Positions 1-11,746 of a stretch of DNA of 64,000 nucleotides are shown here, piece after piece (the stretch's first letter is position 1; the number at the start of each line of letters is the position of its first letter). The notes beneath the pieces were generated by a model. The model searched no databases, was not told the origin of the DNA, and saw nothing but the letters and a program-made list of their open reading frames with translations. The stretch lies in the NCBI GenBank assembly GCA_965153455.1, contig OZ234495.1, positions 24,114,875-24,178,874 on the forward strand, written 5' to 3'. A program made the translations under genes and the position numbers. The DNA is from Sphagnum compactum (Eukaryota > Bryophyta > Sphagnopsida > Sphagnales).

Positions 1-690
1 TTTCTTAACTTCCTACTTAGTTTACAACTTCCTCTTGTCATTTTGTACCTACCTACTTTAGTTTATGACCTACCCTATGGGCCTTAACAATAGGGAATGT
101 GTCCCTGGGATGGCACATCCTGCCTCCATAGTGAGTCACTAGGAGGAAGCTGTGAGGCTGAACAATTAGGAGGCAGAATATAGTCTCGTGTTCTCTAGTA
201 CATTTGTGTTCACTTTGATATGCACAATGCATCTGGTGGGCCTCATGGCTTCTGCCATGTCTGAACTGTCCTTCCTTGATCAGTGTTTAGAGAAGACTGG
301 AATTAGTTTGAACTAGTCAAATTTCTTCTGTCTGCTAATACAAATTTTGTGGGTTCCAAAGCAAAATTTGTACACACCAACAAAAATGCATTGGGAGTAG
401 TGGCAGAGTTTGCTGGCACCACGACACGAGATTTTGTGCTTCTGCTCGGTATGCTTCAATCTTATTCGATTATGTGATCCAGCAGCACCCAACAAAACAC
501 CATCTATCAGGAAACCCAGTATGACTCAAAAGTTGCTGGATGAACCACAACTAAGTCACCAAGGTTCAACCTTGGTAAACGATCCCCGAAACCCTCCTAG
601 CAAACTACCAATAAGTGGGTAAGTACAATAGGTAAGGAGGGTGAGGAATGTAAGCTGAAAATATTGCATAGGCCACCACCAATTGATGTG
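1..690. other. Intergenic, no gene seen
   Basis: No convincing coding frame, RNA gene or element boundary is visible. Short open frames at 313-622 overlap on both strands and look random. Confidence 0.5.
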
Positions 691-870
691 TTAGAGCATC
701 TCCAGCCATTCTGAGTTTGTGATCCTGTAAAAATCTTTTCAACATCCCATACTTTGCATACTCACATACTCACATACTGCAATACTTAGTTTAGTTCCTT
801 TTTTGCAACCCCACCCATAACAACTGAAACTGGGACAGCAAACAAGTGGGGGGCTACTAATAGCAGGCCA

Positions 871-3800
871 GAGTGAACCAGCACCCACCAGTGCACCAGT
901 TGGCTTTTCTGTCCATAGGATGGGCTGCGTTTTTTCATCCAGTTCCTGACCCTGTGTTAACCCAACATTGTACCACAGTCAACCTTTTTGGGCTGCTGAG
1001 CTTTGACCCTTTTTATGTTTTGGGTGTTTTTTTCTCAACCTTGACCATACTACCTTCCAACCTAATCACCCTAGTTCCCTAGCTACCCTACCGACCTAGC
1101 TACAGTATTGACTTGCATCTTGGCTCTACCTACCAGCCCCTTATTTACCTACCCTTTGTTTTTTCATGGCTAAACATATATCTCTTGGCTAAACTTTTGC
1201 CTTTTGGTACAACTTCGAACTTTTCTTATATCTCTTCGTGGCCAAACGTTTACATGTTGACAAAATCTTTATATCTTTTTAGCTAAACGTCTATCTCTTG
1301 GCAAAACTTTTACTTTTTAACAAAACCCTATATTTTTTTAAAACTAAATTTCTACCTTTTGGAAAAAAATTTAAACTTTCTTGGCTAAACCTATATCTCT
1401 TGACAAAACCTCCATCTCTTCATGGTTAAACCATCACACGTTGGCAAAAATTCTATTTGTTTTTTATTAAGCTTTTACCTCTTGGCAAAACTTTAACCTT
1501 TTCTTAATTAATTTTTTTTCTTTCAACTAAACCTTTATATTTTCTTACTTAAACCTCTACCACTTGAAAAAACTTTGAACTCTTCTTGGTTAAACCTTTA
1601 TCTCTTGGCAAAACCTTTTTTTTTGGGGGGCTAAACTTTTACCTTCTAATAAAACCTTTATCTTTTCTTGGTTAAACCTTTACAAATTGGAAAAACTTTT
1701 AATTCTTCCTAGTTAAACCTATACCTTTTGGCAAAACTTCCATCTCTTCATGGCTAAACCTTTACTTGTTGGCAAAGCTCTATCTTTTCTTGGTTAAATT
1801 TTTATCTTTTTAAAAAAAATTATATTTTCTTGAATTAATTTAAAGATTATTTTTTCAACAAAATCTTTTAACAAAACTTTTGGCTACCCTATTGACCTCA
1901 CCATCATATTGACATAATTACATTATTGACCTAACTTGTTTTTTATTTGTGTCCATACCTATCTACTTGGCCACCAACCTACCTACATACTTATTTACTT
2001 ACCTACCCACCCCCACTCACCTACCTACCTACCTATCATTTACACAATGTTAATGTCTACCAATGTATGATATACAAAATATGAAGGTATTGCATTAAAT
2101 GAACTAATAACCATTTTAATCATATTTGACCCCTTGATGTCAATAAACAGTAACCTTGAATTCAGGTATTGCACATTTTGATCAACTTTTCTGACCCACA
2201 CATAGGTATTGCATATTTTGGTAATTATTGTTAAAAGTTAAAGTAGTTGAAAATCCAATCACAAAATACAATACCCACATATGAAAACAATGTCATTTCA
2301 AATACAATACACCTCAATAATTATTACATTTTTGTGACCAAAATACAAGCATTTTTTTATTTCAATTTTTTTTTCTTTTTTTAAATTTTTTTAATGTTTT
2401 TTCTCTTCTAAATTGTTTTTTCTAATTTTTTTACCTTTTCTCCTTTAATTTCTTTAATTTTCTTTTTCTAAATTATTTTTTTCTATTATCTATCACAATT
2501 AGTTTATTTCTTCTAATTTTCTTTTTTTATCGTCATCATTTTTTCATTGAACATGCATATTTTATGTCCAACATTTGGGTATTGCACAAACCATCCAAAA
2601 AATGTAGCCAACATTTTATGCTTCAAATGTGGGTATTGAAAATCATTCTAACAAAATTAATGTTTATTTTGTGACCTTTATGCAAGTATTTCACATTGAA
2701 CTTTATGTTTTTGAACTTCTTTTAATGCAATAATGCAACATTGCAATATGTTTCAAACTCGTATTTTTAGGGAAAATTTCAACAAAATATTAATGCAATG
2801 TTCACATCAAAGCATGTAAACATAATACAAACATGAAGTTACAATTGCAATAGACAAAACTTGTATGTATTTATACAAATATCACATTTATCAAAACTTT
2901 AAAAAACTCCAAAAAATGGAAAACATGAATTCCATGCCATTGTTTATGCTAAAGAAACCTAAGTAAAATATGCATGTTACTTTCTAACCTCAAGATACAC
3001 CTTTCTAAACCTATTTTCATTAGGCACCATGTCATGATTTCATCGATAAGTTGTTGTTGTTGTGACCACCTTAATAACATGTTGATGAATGTAAAGTTAA
3101 TAGTGATACAATTGGAGTTGAATGGCATTGGTTACAAATTGGTATTTCTTAGTTATTCAAAGTCTGCATCAAACACATGATACACATTAATATGCAAATT
3201 TGAAAAATATAAACCAAACCCCAAAAAATTACATGGGTATGAACATATAGAGTCTACTAGATTTTTAAAAAAAAGAAAAATTGGAAAAAAATAGAAAATA
3301 AAAAATAAAAGAAATAGAAAATCAAACTTCATCTTTTGGAATTTTGAAGTCCAAAAAGAATGGGAAAATAGGAGGAAAACAAACAAAAAATTAGGACAAA
3401 CATAAATAAAGGAAAAAAAAAAAAAAATAGGGCCAAAAAAACCCCAAAATTTTTCTTATTCCTAAAAAAACAAAGCAATGAAAAGGAAACAAAAATTAGA
3501 GTTCTTCTTTTTTAATTAACAATAACAAGAAGAAAAAAATCAAGAAAAAACAAAAAAAAGACAAGAAAAAAAACTTGTTCTTCTAGAATTTTAAAAGTAC
3601 AAAAAATTTTAAAAACAAGAAAAAAACAAAAAGAGTCTTTGTCTTCTTCTTTTTTTCTTTTCATCTTTTTTATTGTTTATTTCCATTTCCTTCTTTTTTA
3701 TTCTTTTGTCTTCTTCTCTTTCTTTTTCTTACTTTTGTTTTTGCTTCTACTTTCAAACCAAAAATAGAAAAAGACAAGGAAAAGGATAAAGACATACCTT

Positions 3801-4328
3801 ACGTTATGTGTATAATTAATGATGATGCAACAAGAAATGGTAGCAAAGCACAACAATGTGATGGAAAAAAAGAAAATGCTTGAAGAGGGAAAAGGAAAAT
3901 AGGAAAAGAATGAAATGATAAAGAAGTTGTAACAATAGAAGAAAACAAAAAAACTAAAGATGAAAAAAAAACTAAAGTAGCAACAAAAATGAAAGAAAAA
4001 AATGATGAGAAAAAAATCTATAACACAAACAAAAGAGGAAAAATAATAATAATAACAATAGCAATAAAAGAATGAGGAAAAAAAACGATGAAAAAAAAGT
4101 TACATCAACAATGGAAGAGAAGAAAAAGAAAGAAAAGAAGAATGAAGAAGAGGGAAAAAAAACAGGGGGATATTTTTTGAAATCTTAGGGAAGGGTGGGC
4201 CAATGAAAAGAAAAAAAATAACCCACCTCAATGTTTGGTTTGGTTTAAGTTAAATGGTTTGGGTTCATCCGAAAATGGCCAAAATAGTCTCATCCACAAC
4301 TGGTGCATTGGTGAGTGCTAGTTCACTC
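871..4328. mobile_element. 3.46-kb element with 32-bp terminal inverted repeats, inserted in a MITE
   Basis: The left terminus (871-902) begins GAGTGAACCAGCACCCACC and the right terminus (4297-4328) is its inverted copy, matching at 29 of 32 positions. The element interrupts a MITE whose halves lie on either side. The interior is AT-rich and non-coding: a degenerate tandem array (1165-1850), a T-rich stretch (2340-2560) and a long A-rich, purine-rich stretch (3230-4170). No transposase frame is visible, so it would be non-autonomous. Long inverted termini without a transposase suggest a Mutator-like element, but I could not find a clear 9-bp target duplication, so the superfamily stays open. 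Confidence 0.6.
1165..1850. repeat. Degenerate tandem array, unit about 30 bp
   Basis: Variants of 'ggctaaacctttatctcttgg' and 'caaaactttaaccttttctt' alternate about twenty times with substitutions and small indels. It lies inside the inverted-repeat element at 871-4328. It looks like an old minisatellite with no coding frame. Confidence 0.6.
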
Positions 4329-4587
4329 AAGCCCGAATAGCAAACTACCTAGACCAATCATTATGACGAGCCAATTAAAAACATTTATCAAAACTTAGAT
4401 CACATTTATTACTCTAATTTTTTGCACATGCGTAAGGTTGTTATGCCCATAACCATGCAATGCAAACAATGCAATTATGTTGAATCAAAACCATTTTCTT
4501 GAGTCAAACCAAGATATTTTGACTTCTCTTCATCTAATTGAATAACTGTGCAGGATCACATACTAAGCACCATTGGAAATGGTCTTA

Positions 4588-5990
4588 GAATAGGTACCCA
4601 AGTTTGTGATTGTGTTGTGGTTATCCATAGCTTGCAAATGATGCCATGTTTCCCAAGAAGCTTCAGTTATTAAGTGTAGGGTAAAGCAAGAGGTTGTTGA
4701 TTTTACCAAATGGAGAGACTAGTGTTGGGTGGGCATCAAAAAAGAGGTGAAAACTGATTAAAGTTCAAGTGGGTTCTCAACTTGAAAATCTTAAGGCCTT
4801 TTTGAAACTTGTCCAGAAGTTCTCACTAGGTTAAGAATTGCTTATTTGAAACCTCTTCAATTAAATATTTTTAATTAACAGGGTCAAGGTGTTAGTAGTC
4901 AACAAATGTACTGTTGGTAATGGTACCTAGGTTTTTAAAATAAAATAAAATAAGGTTTGCAGTTTATAGGAGGCACTGTGAAGCCATTGCTTTTGTGGAA
5001 TTGCCCCTCATCGCTTATTACCTCTTTCTTTTTTTCCTTATAAATGAAGAAGAGAATGTTTAGTGTTTTGGAGTGTGATTAAGTGTTTTTTTTGTTTTGT
5101 TTTAGTTAATCTTCTTGTGCTCTTGTTGCTACTTGTTAGTCTTGATGTTTGTCGTTGCTTTCTTGTTGTATGTTTTTGTTGTTCATTGGCACGTCATTGT
5201 AATGCGTTTTTTTTGTTTGTTGGTACCTTTTTGTTGTGATGCATGCTTTTGTTGTTCGTCAACGTCTCCTTGTTGTGTTTTGTTGGTGCTCATCAATGCA
5301 TTATTGTTGTGTGTTCTTGTTGCTTGTCGATGTCTCTTTGTTCATTAACACCCCTTTGTTTAGTTTAAGTACCTCTTTGACCTCTGGTGTTATCTTGTAT
5401 TATTTTGTATTATTTCTTTCAAATGTGTTTTTTTCCTTGCCAAAAATATTAATAATGTTATAATTATTTCTAACATTGTCATGATTTTTGCCTAAAGTGG
5501 ATAAACATCTAATGTGTATCCTGAAAGTGTGTAGAGGAAGGGATGTGATGGATTGCATATAAAGCAAATAATGAGGCTATAATCACACTAATACAAATGC
5601 AAGTCTAGTTCATTTTTTAATCATTATTTTTATTTTCTGATTTCTTGAAGGTGTGTTTTCAATTTCTTTTTTAATTTAATTTTTAAAAATTAGACATGTT
5701 TTAGAAAAAAAATTATCCATGTTAATTATTTGGCATATTGTGTGTGATGTGTGATGTGTAGGACCAAAATCCAACTTGCACATAAAATTTCATACATAAA
5801 AACTTGTTTTTTCACATTTTTTACCTTTAAAATTTTATAAATGCTTGTAATTGCCTTATTTGTTTGTAATTGACTTAACAAATTTTATTTGATATTCTTT
5901 GCATAGATTAGACAATTAAAACCGAAACCCATAATTTTGGTAAATCTTATATCTGTTTTTTGTTTCTCCTCCAACCTATTTAACATTTGT
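4588..5990. other. Intergenic with low-complexity TTGTTG-rich repeats
   Basis: At about 5105-5360 the + strand carries diverged copies of a unit built on 'ttgttgttcgtcaacg' and 'ttgttgcttgtcgatg'. The resulting Cys/Leu/Val-rich open frames are by-products of the repeat. The rest shows nothing recognisable. Confidence 0.45.
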
Positions 5991-5994
5991 TGAA

Positions 5995-7560
5995 AAATGG
6001 AATCAAGTCAAAATGAAAATGAAAATCCATTTGATGTTGAAAATGAAATTTGTTTCAAATGAATGAATATGCATGATGAAATTTTGATGAAAATTTTCAA
6101 ACAGAACAAAGTATAGCAGAAGAAATAACAAAAAGAAATGAAAGAAAGGAAATGGAAATTAACCTTCAAAAATTGCATGTTCAAAGAAAAATATGAAAAG
6201 ATCATAATAGGAATGCAATTTGTTAGATTTTTTTGGTGCAAATGATGACCAAAAAAGTTGATCTTGGAAACCCTCAAGTCATAAGTTGTTTGCTTTGTTA
6301 CAACAATCTAGTCAAACACAAAAAAGAAAAAAGAAAATGACTTCTAGCATATTATAAAACATATGGAATAACAACTTTGAAAAAAACATGTGGATGGGTA
6401 CGACATTGTAATTGTCAAAAAATTTGAGGAAGAGGTAAATGGTCTAATAAGAACAACTCTTGAAAGGTACATAATATTAAACAATAATAATGTGTTAGGC
6501 AGTGCAATATTTTTAAAAAAATTGTTGTCAAAGATCCTTTTTAAAATGATGATGAACAACATAAAGACTTCTTGCAAGTCCTTGGCCTTTTAATTATGAA
6601 AAATCAATTGCCATTGTAATTTGTGAAAAGTGTTTGGTTCAAACGTTTAATTTTACATTTGTGTCTTCGAGTTGTTTTCCTTTCCAAAAAATGGTTTTCT
6701 CATGAGATTTTACTTAAGTTGCTGGAAAAGATGAAACAAGTATATGTTTTACCAAAACTAATAAATTGTATATTTGCAACAACAAGTTTTGACTTATGCA
6801 TGTCCAAGAAGCACATGATATTTTGGCTTTTGTGATTAACTCCTTGGGATCTGATTGGTAGCCTAAACAAATGACTATTGGGTTGTTGAAAACAATAAAA
6901 ACTACTAGTCAAGCCATGGCAAAAAATCTAACAAAATTGCTTGATCAATATGGATTGAGCAAAAGAATATTGCATATGTGAAAGATGAGGGGTCAAATTC
7001 AAATGCAATGACAAAACTTTGAAATCAATCGTGAAATGTGAAGTTTTAAATTTAGATGAAAGTTTCTAAACCACCTTTTTTTGCCATGATTTTTTAAAGC
7101 ATGTTAATATGCTACTCATGAAAAGGTTTGTAAAAACATTAAATTTATTTCCATCAAATCTGCCCAGTCAAACTTGTATCAACGTATAACTAGGCCTAAA
7201 AAATCAAGGAAGAGTAGACATGAATGGAATGAGGCATGTATAAATTCAAACATTTACCCTAGAAAATTGAATACTCCAATGAAGACAAGAAGAATTTTTG
7301 ATATTTTGCAAACTAATTTTTTTTTTAAAAAAAAGATTTAAAGCAAAATAATTATGCTTGTTTGATACATATATTAATATTGCATGTATAATTTTAGTTG
7401 CAGGTGTGTTAATAAAACCATTATGTTTTAAGAGGCCTTATAATTCAAGGATGTTACTATCTTTTGTTTCAATAGGTAAAATATTGTTAGAATCAATGTT
7501 AAGGTGCCATTTGTTTTTACTTGGCACATTTTTCAAATAATTTTGGATTTCTTTTGTGAG
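5995..7560 (+). pseudogene. hAT-family transposase fossil with BED zinc-finger remnant
   Basis: Broken + strand frames can be followed in order. At about 6270-6395 there is a BED-finger-like block (two cysteines spaced C-x2-C, then KRK, then 'YGITTLKKHV'). At about 6770-6930 lies the block 'TSFDLCMSK', then 'DILAFVINSLGSDW', 'MTIGLLKT' and 'LTKLLDQYGLSK'. At about 6975 comes 'AYVKDEGSN', a hallmark of plant hAT transposases. Multiple in-frame stops and frameshifts separate the blocks, so it cannot make a full protein. Terminal repeats and the 8-bp target duplication were not located, so the borders are approximate. Family assignment rests on recalled conservation of these motifs. Confidence 0.55.
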
Positions 7561-9740
7561 GTTTCAGAAAAATTCAAATATTTATGAACTAATTATTATT
7601 GTTTTCTTGAATTACAGGTCTTTTGGGCTTTATTTTTTGGTTTCCCAACCATAAGTATATATCTATCTATTGGGTTGGGTAATTGAAACAAAATTGTCAA
7701 TCAGTTTCATTTGTGTTCAAACTTAAGAATATTGGTGTTGGGTGGTTTTTCCTATTTTCATGAAAATTGTCAATTTCGGTTCTTCCCAAGATTCGAAAAA
7801 ATTGACCTTTTATATATATATTAGACTTATAAAATTTGATCAAGGCATCACATTAATTTTCTTTTTAATCAAATTGATTCTCAAATAAGGTGATTTTCAT
7901 AAATGTGATAACAATTAGTTTTATTTCTAATTTTCACAATTTGGATCTCAAATATTTTTGGAAAATATGGGGTGTTAGGTGTAAGGGGGTTTAATCTTCC
8001 ATGATGGTTGAATTAAAATAGATTAGAATTTCAAGTTTAAATCTTGAATTGTTGCATCTTTGCTTTTGAAATACAAACAAGTTTTGTAAAACCCTAGCTG
8101 GTGCACCCATCAAATTTTGATCACTCAAAACAAACTAAAAATGAAAAAGATATTGGGTTGGAACTAGAAAGAGGTTTTGAGCTATTTTTTTCAATTTTTA
8201 AAAAGTGAATGAACTATCATTCATCCTCTTCATGTGTTTTTTTGTGTTGCTCCTTTACTTCTAAAGTTCAAAAAACATTTATAACCTTTCAATTTGCACA
8301 TCAAATGACATAAAAATCAATCAATTTGATTAAAGAATGAAAAAAAAATTGAAAAAAGTTTGGTGATAGATACATGTTCGTTGATGAACGATTTTACCTT
8401 AGTACCCTCATAACCAAATTTTGATTTTTTCATAGAACTGACCCAAGTCTCCAAACAAAATAACTTGATTCTCACTTTTGTGAGAATCGTTGGTTCAATT
8501 CCCAAACTGGTCTAGATAACAAAAATTGAGGGCACTTCAAAAAGTGGAATGCCCTTAAGTTCATTGTGAGAACCAGTTTGAAAATCCAAAGTCTTAGTGA
8601 GAATCACCCAACATTAATAAAAACTTATTTCAAAATTTGTTTAGTGTAAGGTAAAACCACCCACCATGGAACATGTATTTGTCACCAAACATTTCCCAAT
8701 ATTTTCCTCATTCTTTAACCAAATTGAGTGACAGACGGAAAAATTGAAGGGATCATGTGTTGACATAACTAAAGCCCTAGTGAAGGAGTTTTCTATGAAG
8801 AATGTCTACCAAATAAAAATAAAAATAAATAACACATGAAAAAATAAATGATAGCTTGTTTCAAAAAAATTGGAAAAATGATTTTAGGTCTCTCTTTAGT
8901 TCAAGCCCATATTTTTCTCATTTTTAATTTATTTTGAGTGATTTAAAGCTTATGAGTGCACCAACTAGAACTTTACAAAACTTCTTTTCATTCAAAAAAC
9001 AAGGATGTAACAAAACAATAACAAATTTAAATATAAAATTTAAATTCTTTTTTAATTCACCCATCATCAAACATTGAAGCCCCTTACACCAAACCAAACA
9101 TCCCCTATTTCCCCCCCACCCCAATTCCTTTATTGAATTGAGCCATTTTTGTAAGGTTAAAAATGTTAGGTGCAGGGCTACAAACGTTCTTTGAGCTTCA
9201 GAAGCAGAGGAACAATGTGTGAAAATTTGACCTTCAAGAAGGATCGAGGAAATAACAATTCGACCCCATTTTCACATAGCCAGATAAATAATATCAATAA
9301 CAATAATAATACATAATACACAAATAAATAAATAAATAAATAAATGATTATTGCTATTTATTTAGTCAGAGGCTGTAAATAGAGCAGTTTTTTTAAATTA
9401 AAATTGATTTTTCAATTTGACGATGTAGCTGAAGTGGCAATCATCCACTGAAGACGATTTAGCCAGATTTGGATTTCAAAAAAATGAAAGTGAAAAAGAA
9501 TTATCATCCTTCTTATTTTTGAGCTACTTACTGGAACTTATTAGAACAGAATCTGGCGATTTTTTTTTAATAAATTAATAAATGAATAATTTTATGGAAA
9601 TTTAGGGTCTTAAAAACCCCAAAGAAAACACTAAATTTTCTCCATTTTGAAAGAAGAAAAAATTCGCCATTTTTGGCGAAAAGAAAAATCGCCCCTCCAA
9701 AACAAACAAACAAACAAACCAAAAATAAAATAAAATATCG
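7561..9740. other. Intergenic; small hairpin and (AAAT)n only
   Basis: A perfect 9-bp inverted repeat with a 4-nt loop lies at 8467-8488 (gattctcac / gtgagaatc). An (AAAT)n run is at 9322-9345. The phrase 'ggttcaattcc' just after the hairpin resembles a Pol III B box, but no matching A box or tRNA fold is present. No gene is supported. Confidence 0.45.
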
Positions 9741-9785
9741 GTTTAAAAATAGAATGGTAGACTTTGGTGACCGAAAATGGCACAG

Positions 9786-9870
9786 GAAATCGACCAATGA
9801 AAATCAAGCGCGTACGAAATCGACCAATCGAAAGCAAGCGCGTACGATATCGACCAATCAAATGCCGAGC
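9786..9870. promoter_or_regulatory. 30-bp tandem repeat carrying three CCAAT boxes
   Basis: Two full units (9786-9815, 9816-9845) and one partial unit (9846-9870) repeat with exactly 30-bp period. Each has 'atcgaccaat', placing CCAAT at 9794-9798, 9824-9828 and 9854-9858, and the first two end in 'caagcgcgtacg'. CCAAT is the NF-Y core site, so regularly phased NF-Y binding upstream of the PP2C gene is a reasonable inference. Confidence 0.6.
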
Positions 9871-10203
9871 TGCAGAACCAAAGCGAAAAAAATGCCAAGA
9901 AACGAGCGAGAACCCTAAGGAGCGCACCGTGCAGAGAGAGAGAGGGAGAGAGAGCGGGGCACTGCATGTGTGTGTTTACGTTGCTGTCGCGTCAGAAAAG
10001 AAAGAGAGAGAAAGAGAGATTAGTAATACTACTGTATTATTACTGGTGCTGCAGTCTTTGATGATAGTTAGTTTTTTTGCTTTTTTTGTGTCAGAGAGAA
10101 GGATCATTACTATTGCGTTGCTTGTCTGTTTTGTTTTGTTTGTTGTTTCTAAGAGTAGTAGTAATAGCAGGGAAGAAGGAGAGGTTGCCGGTGATGGTTG
10201 TGT

Positions 10204-10229
10204 GACCGACCGACCGACCGACCGACCGA
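10204..10229 (+). repeat. (GACC)n microsatellite
   Basis: About six and a half perfect GACC units lie in the PP2C leader region and are probably transcribed. Confidence 0.85.
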
Positions 10230-10539
10230 TAGTTGCAGTAGTCGTCATAAGAAGTCGTCGTCGTTTGAGGACTTTGTTTGTTCCTTTGAAGCCTTTTAGG
10301 ATTGAAAAACGTTTTAGGAGAAGAAAAAAAGTTGCCACTGCTCTGGTTATTTGTTTGCAGCGTCGTTCAGGGATTGAAATTCAGAACGTCTGTCGGTTCG
10401 GAAACGTGTTTGGAATTCTGCTGTGACTGGTTCTCGGTCAAGAGCTTGGCTTTGTTTTAAAGCTACAGCGGAAGGGGAAGAGGAGGACGGTTTATTTGAA
10501 GACAGACGCGCGGGCGATCAAATCCTGTGGAAAGGTGGA

Positions 10540-10560
10540 CTCTCTCTCTCTCTCTCTCTC
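10540..10560 (+). repeat. (CT)n microsatellite
   Basis: A run of about ten CT units lies in the GC-richer leader of the PP2C gene. CT runs near transcription starts are common in plant promoters and 5'UTRs. Confidence 0.85.
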
Positions 10561-10876
10561 GCTTTTCAGTCGCAGCAGGTTTTGTCCACTCTTTTGCAGC
10601 CTGGCTTTTCTCACCGTAGCTATCGTGCAATGGTTTGAGAATCGATTCTCTGGTGTTGTGGCTTGCCTTCGTTGATGAGGGAAGAAATGTAATGAAAGAG
10701 GCTGTTTTTTTCTTCCTCTGCTGCTACTTAGGGGGCGCGCTTTCGTTCTTGCAGTGTTGACGAAGTTGAGACCACCACGAGAAAGTAATGAGGATGTCTG
10801 CTTGCCTTCATAGAAGAAGAGAGGACTAGAAATCTGCTCTCGAAAGTGTAATATTGAATCGCACATATGTATGTTA

Positions 10877-11240
10877 GAGCATCTATAGCGGTGCTCTGCA
10901 AAAATATTTCTCACATCCAAGTTTAGTTATTTATTTATTTCCCAACCCCACCGATAAAACTGGGACTACAAATAGGTAGGCCAGAGACCATAATAGCAAA
11001 CCACCTGGACCAACCATTATGATTGGCCAATCAAAAGCAACAGGGAGCAGCAGTCAGATCATATTTATTGCACTCTTCTTTGGCAGGTGTTAAGCTTTTC
11101 TTTGCCTTTTACCAGCCTCTGCAAACTGTGCAAAAATGCTGTGCCAAAACCATTTAGCTGAGCCAAACCAGCATGTTTTGACTTCTCTTCATCCAATTTT
11201 AATTTGCAGGGTCACATATTGAGCACTGCTGGAGTTAGTC
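10877..11240. mobile_element. Intact TTA-flanked MITE in the PP2C leader
   Basis: The 364-bp element starts GAGCATCTATAGCGGTGCTC and ends GAGCACTGCTGGAGTTAGTC, an imperfect inverted pair, with TTA on both sides (10874-10876 and 11241-11243). The TTA duplication and GAGCATC terminus fit Tourist-type MITEs of the PIF/Harbinger superfamily. It shares its body with the copies at 694-4584 and 36540-37060 and a fragment at 45080-45150. It lies between the putative first leader exon and the PP2C start codon, so it is probably inside a 5'UTR intron. Confidence 0.75.
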
Positions 11241-11746
11241 TTACCCCATGGCTCAAAGTGCATAAGAAGGAAAACTGGCCTTAGATACATGTGAAGGGTC
11301 AAGGGGGGTGCTTGTTATTGTGTTGCTTGCTATGATCTATCTGTAAGAATCTTTGACTGATTTATGTGCGTGCCTAAGTGCAGGTGTGATGAAAGCTTGT
11401 TCCAGCTTATCTACTACATCATACAGAGGCATGGGTGAAGAACCACTGCAAAGAATATTATTGTGAGCACTGGAAGAAGAAGAAGAAGATGAAAAAAATT
11501 TCCCTCATGAAACTTGAGATTTTTGGAGGTTTGTTCTACTTCCATACTAGTTTGCAATTTCAATGTCAACTGCTTGTTATAATGGTAGAGAATTTTTATA
11601 CAAGATCCTTTTAATGGTGAATCAGTAGAACAAAAAGGATCTGGGAGCACCACAATATGTTTGCTTCCCTCCTTCGTTCCTTTGAAAGTATGGAGAAATT
11701 CTCAATTACTTTTGAAGATCTATTCTTTTTTCCCCTCTAACTGCAG

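Larger units (their letters stand above)
694..4584. mobile_element. PIF/Harbinger-like (Tourist-type) MITE, split by a later insertion
   Basis: The left end starts GAGCATCTCCAGC directly after a TTA (691-693), and the right end finishes at 4584 directly before another TTA (4585-4587). This is the TTA target duplication expected of PIF/Harbinger elements. The two halves, 694-870 and 4329-4584, match the intact copy at 10877-11240, for example in the blocks 'aatagcaaaccacctggacc' and 'ttttgacttctcttcatc'. Everything from 871 to 4328 is foreign to the family and has its own inverted termini. The element has no coding capacity. Confidence 0.65.
9741..10870 (+). promoter_or_regulatory. Promoter and first leader exon region of the PP2C gene
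   Basis: Base composition changes from AT-rich to clearly GC- and CpG-richer from about 9770 to 10830, as in plant promoter/5'UTR regions. It contains three CCAAT boxes in a 30-bp tandem repeat (9786-9870), purine-rich GAGAGA runs (9934-9956, 9998-10018), (GACC)n at 10204-10229 and (CT)n at 10540-10560. No clear TATA box was found, so the transcription start is not fixed; I place it between about 9940 and 10500. The open frames here (for example 9764-10426) start with TTG or contain the repeats and are not supported as proteins. Confidence 0.5.

Noticed and set aside
3153-3386. Hydrophobic 77-codon - strand frame
   Set aside because: Phe/Leu-rich product of an A-rich tract inside a non-coding transposable element.
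5115-5463. Cys/Val/Leu-rich 'membrane peptide' frames
   Set aside because: Produced by TTGTTG-type low-complexity repeats; shifts of frame give similar peptides.
8440-8515. Possible tRNA or tRNA-derived SINE ('ggttcaattcc')
   Set aside because: Only a B-box-like phrase next to a small hairpin; no A box, acceptor stem or cloverleaf.
9764-10426. 220-codon + strand open frame
   Set aside because: It begins with TTG rather than ATG and runs through the CCAAT tandem repeat, GA runs and (GACC)n of the PP2C promoter/leader; no domain.
10492-10920. 142-codon - strand open frame
   Set aside because: Antisense to the PP2C leader, spans the (CT)n run, and ends inside a MITE; no recognisable protein.
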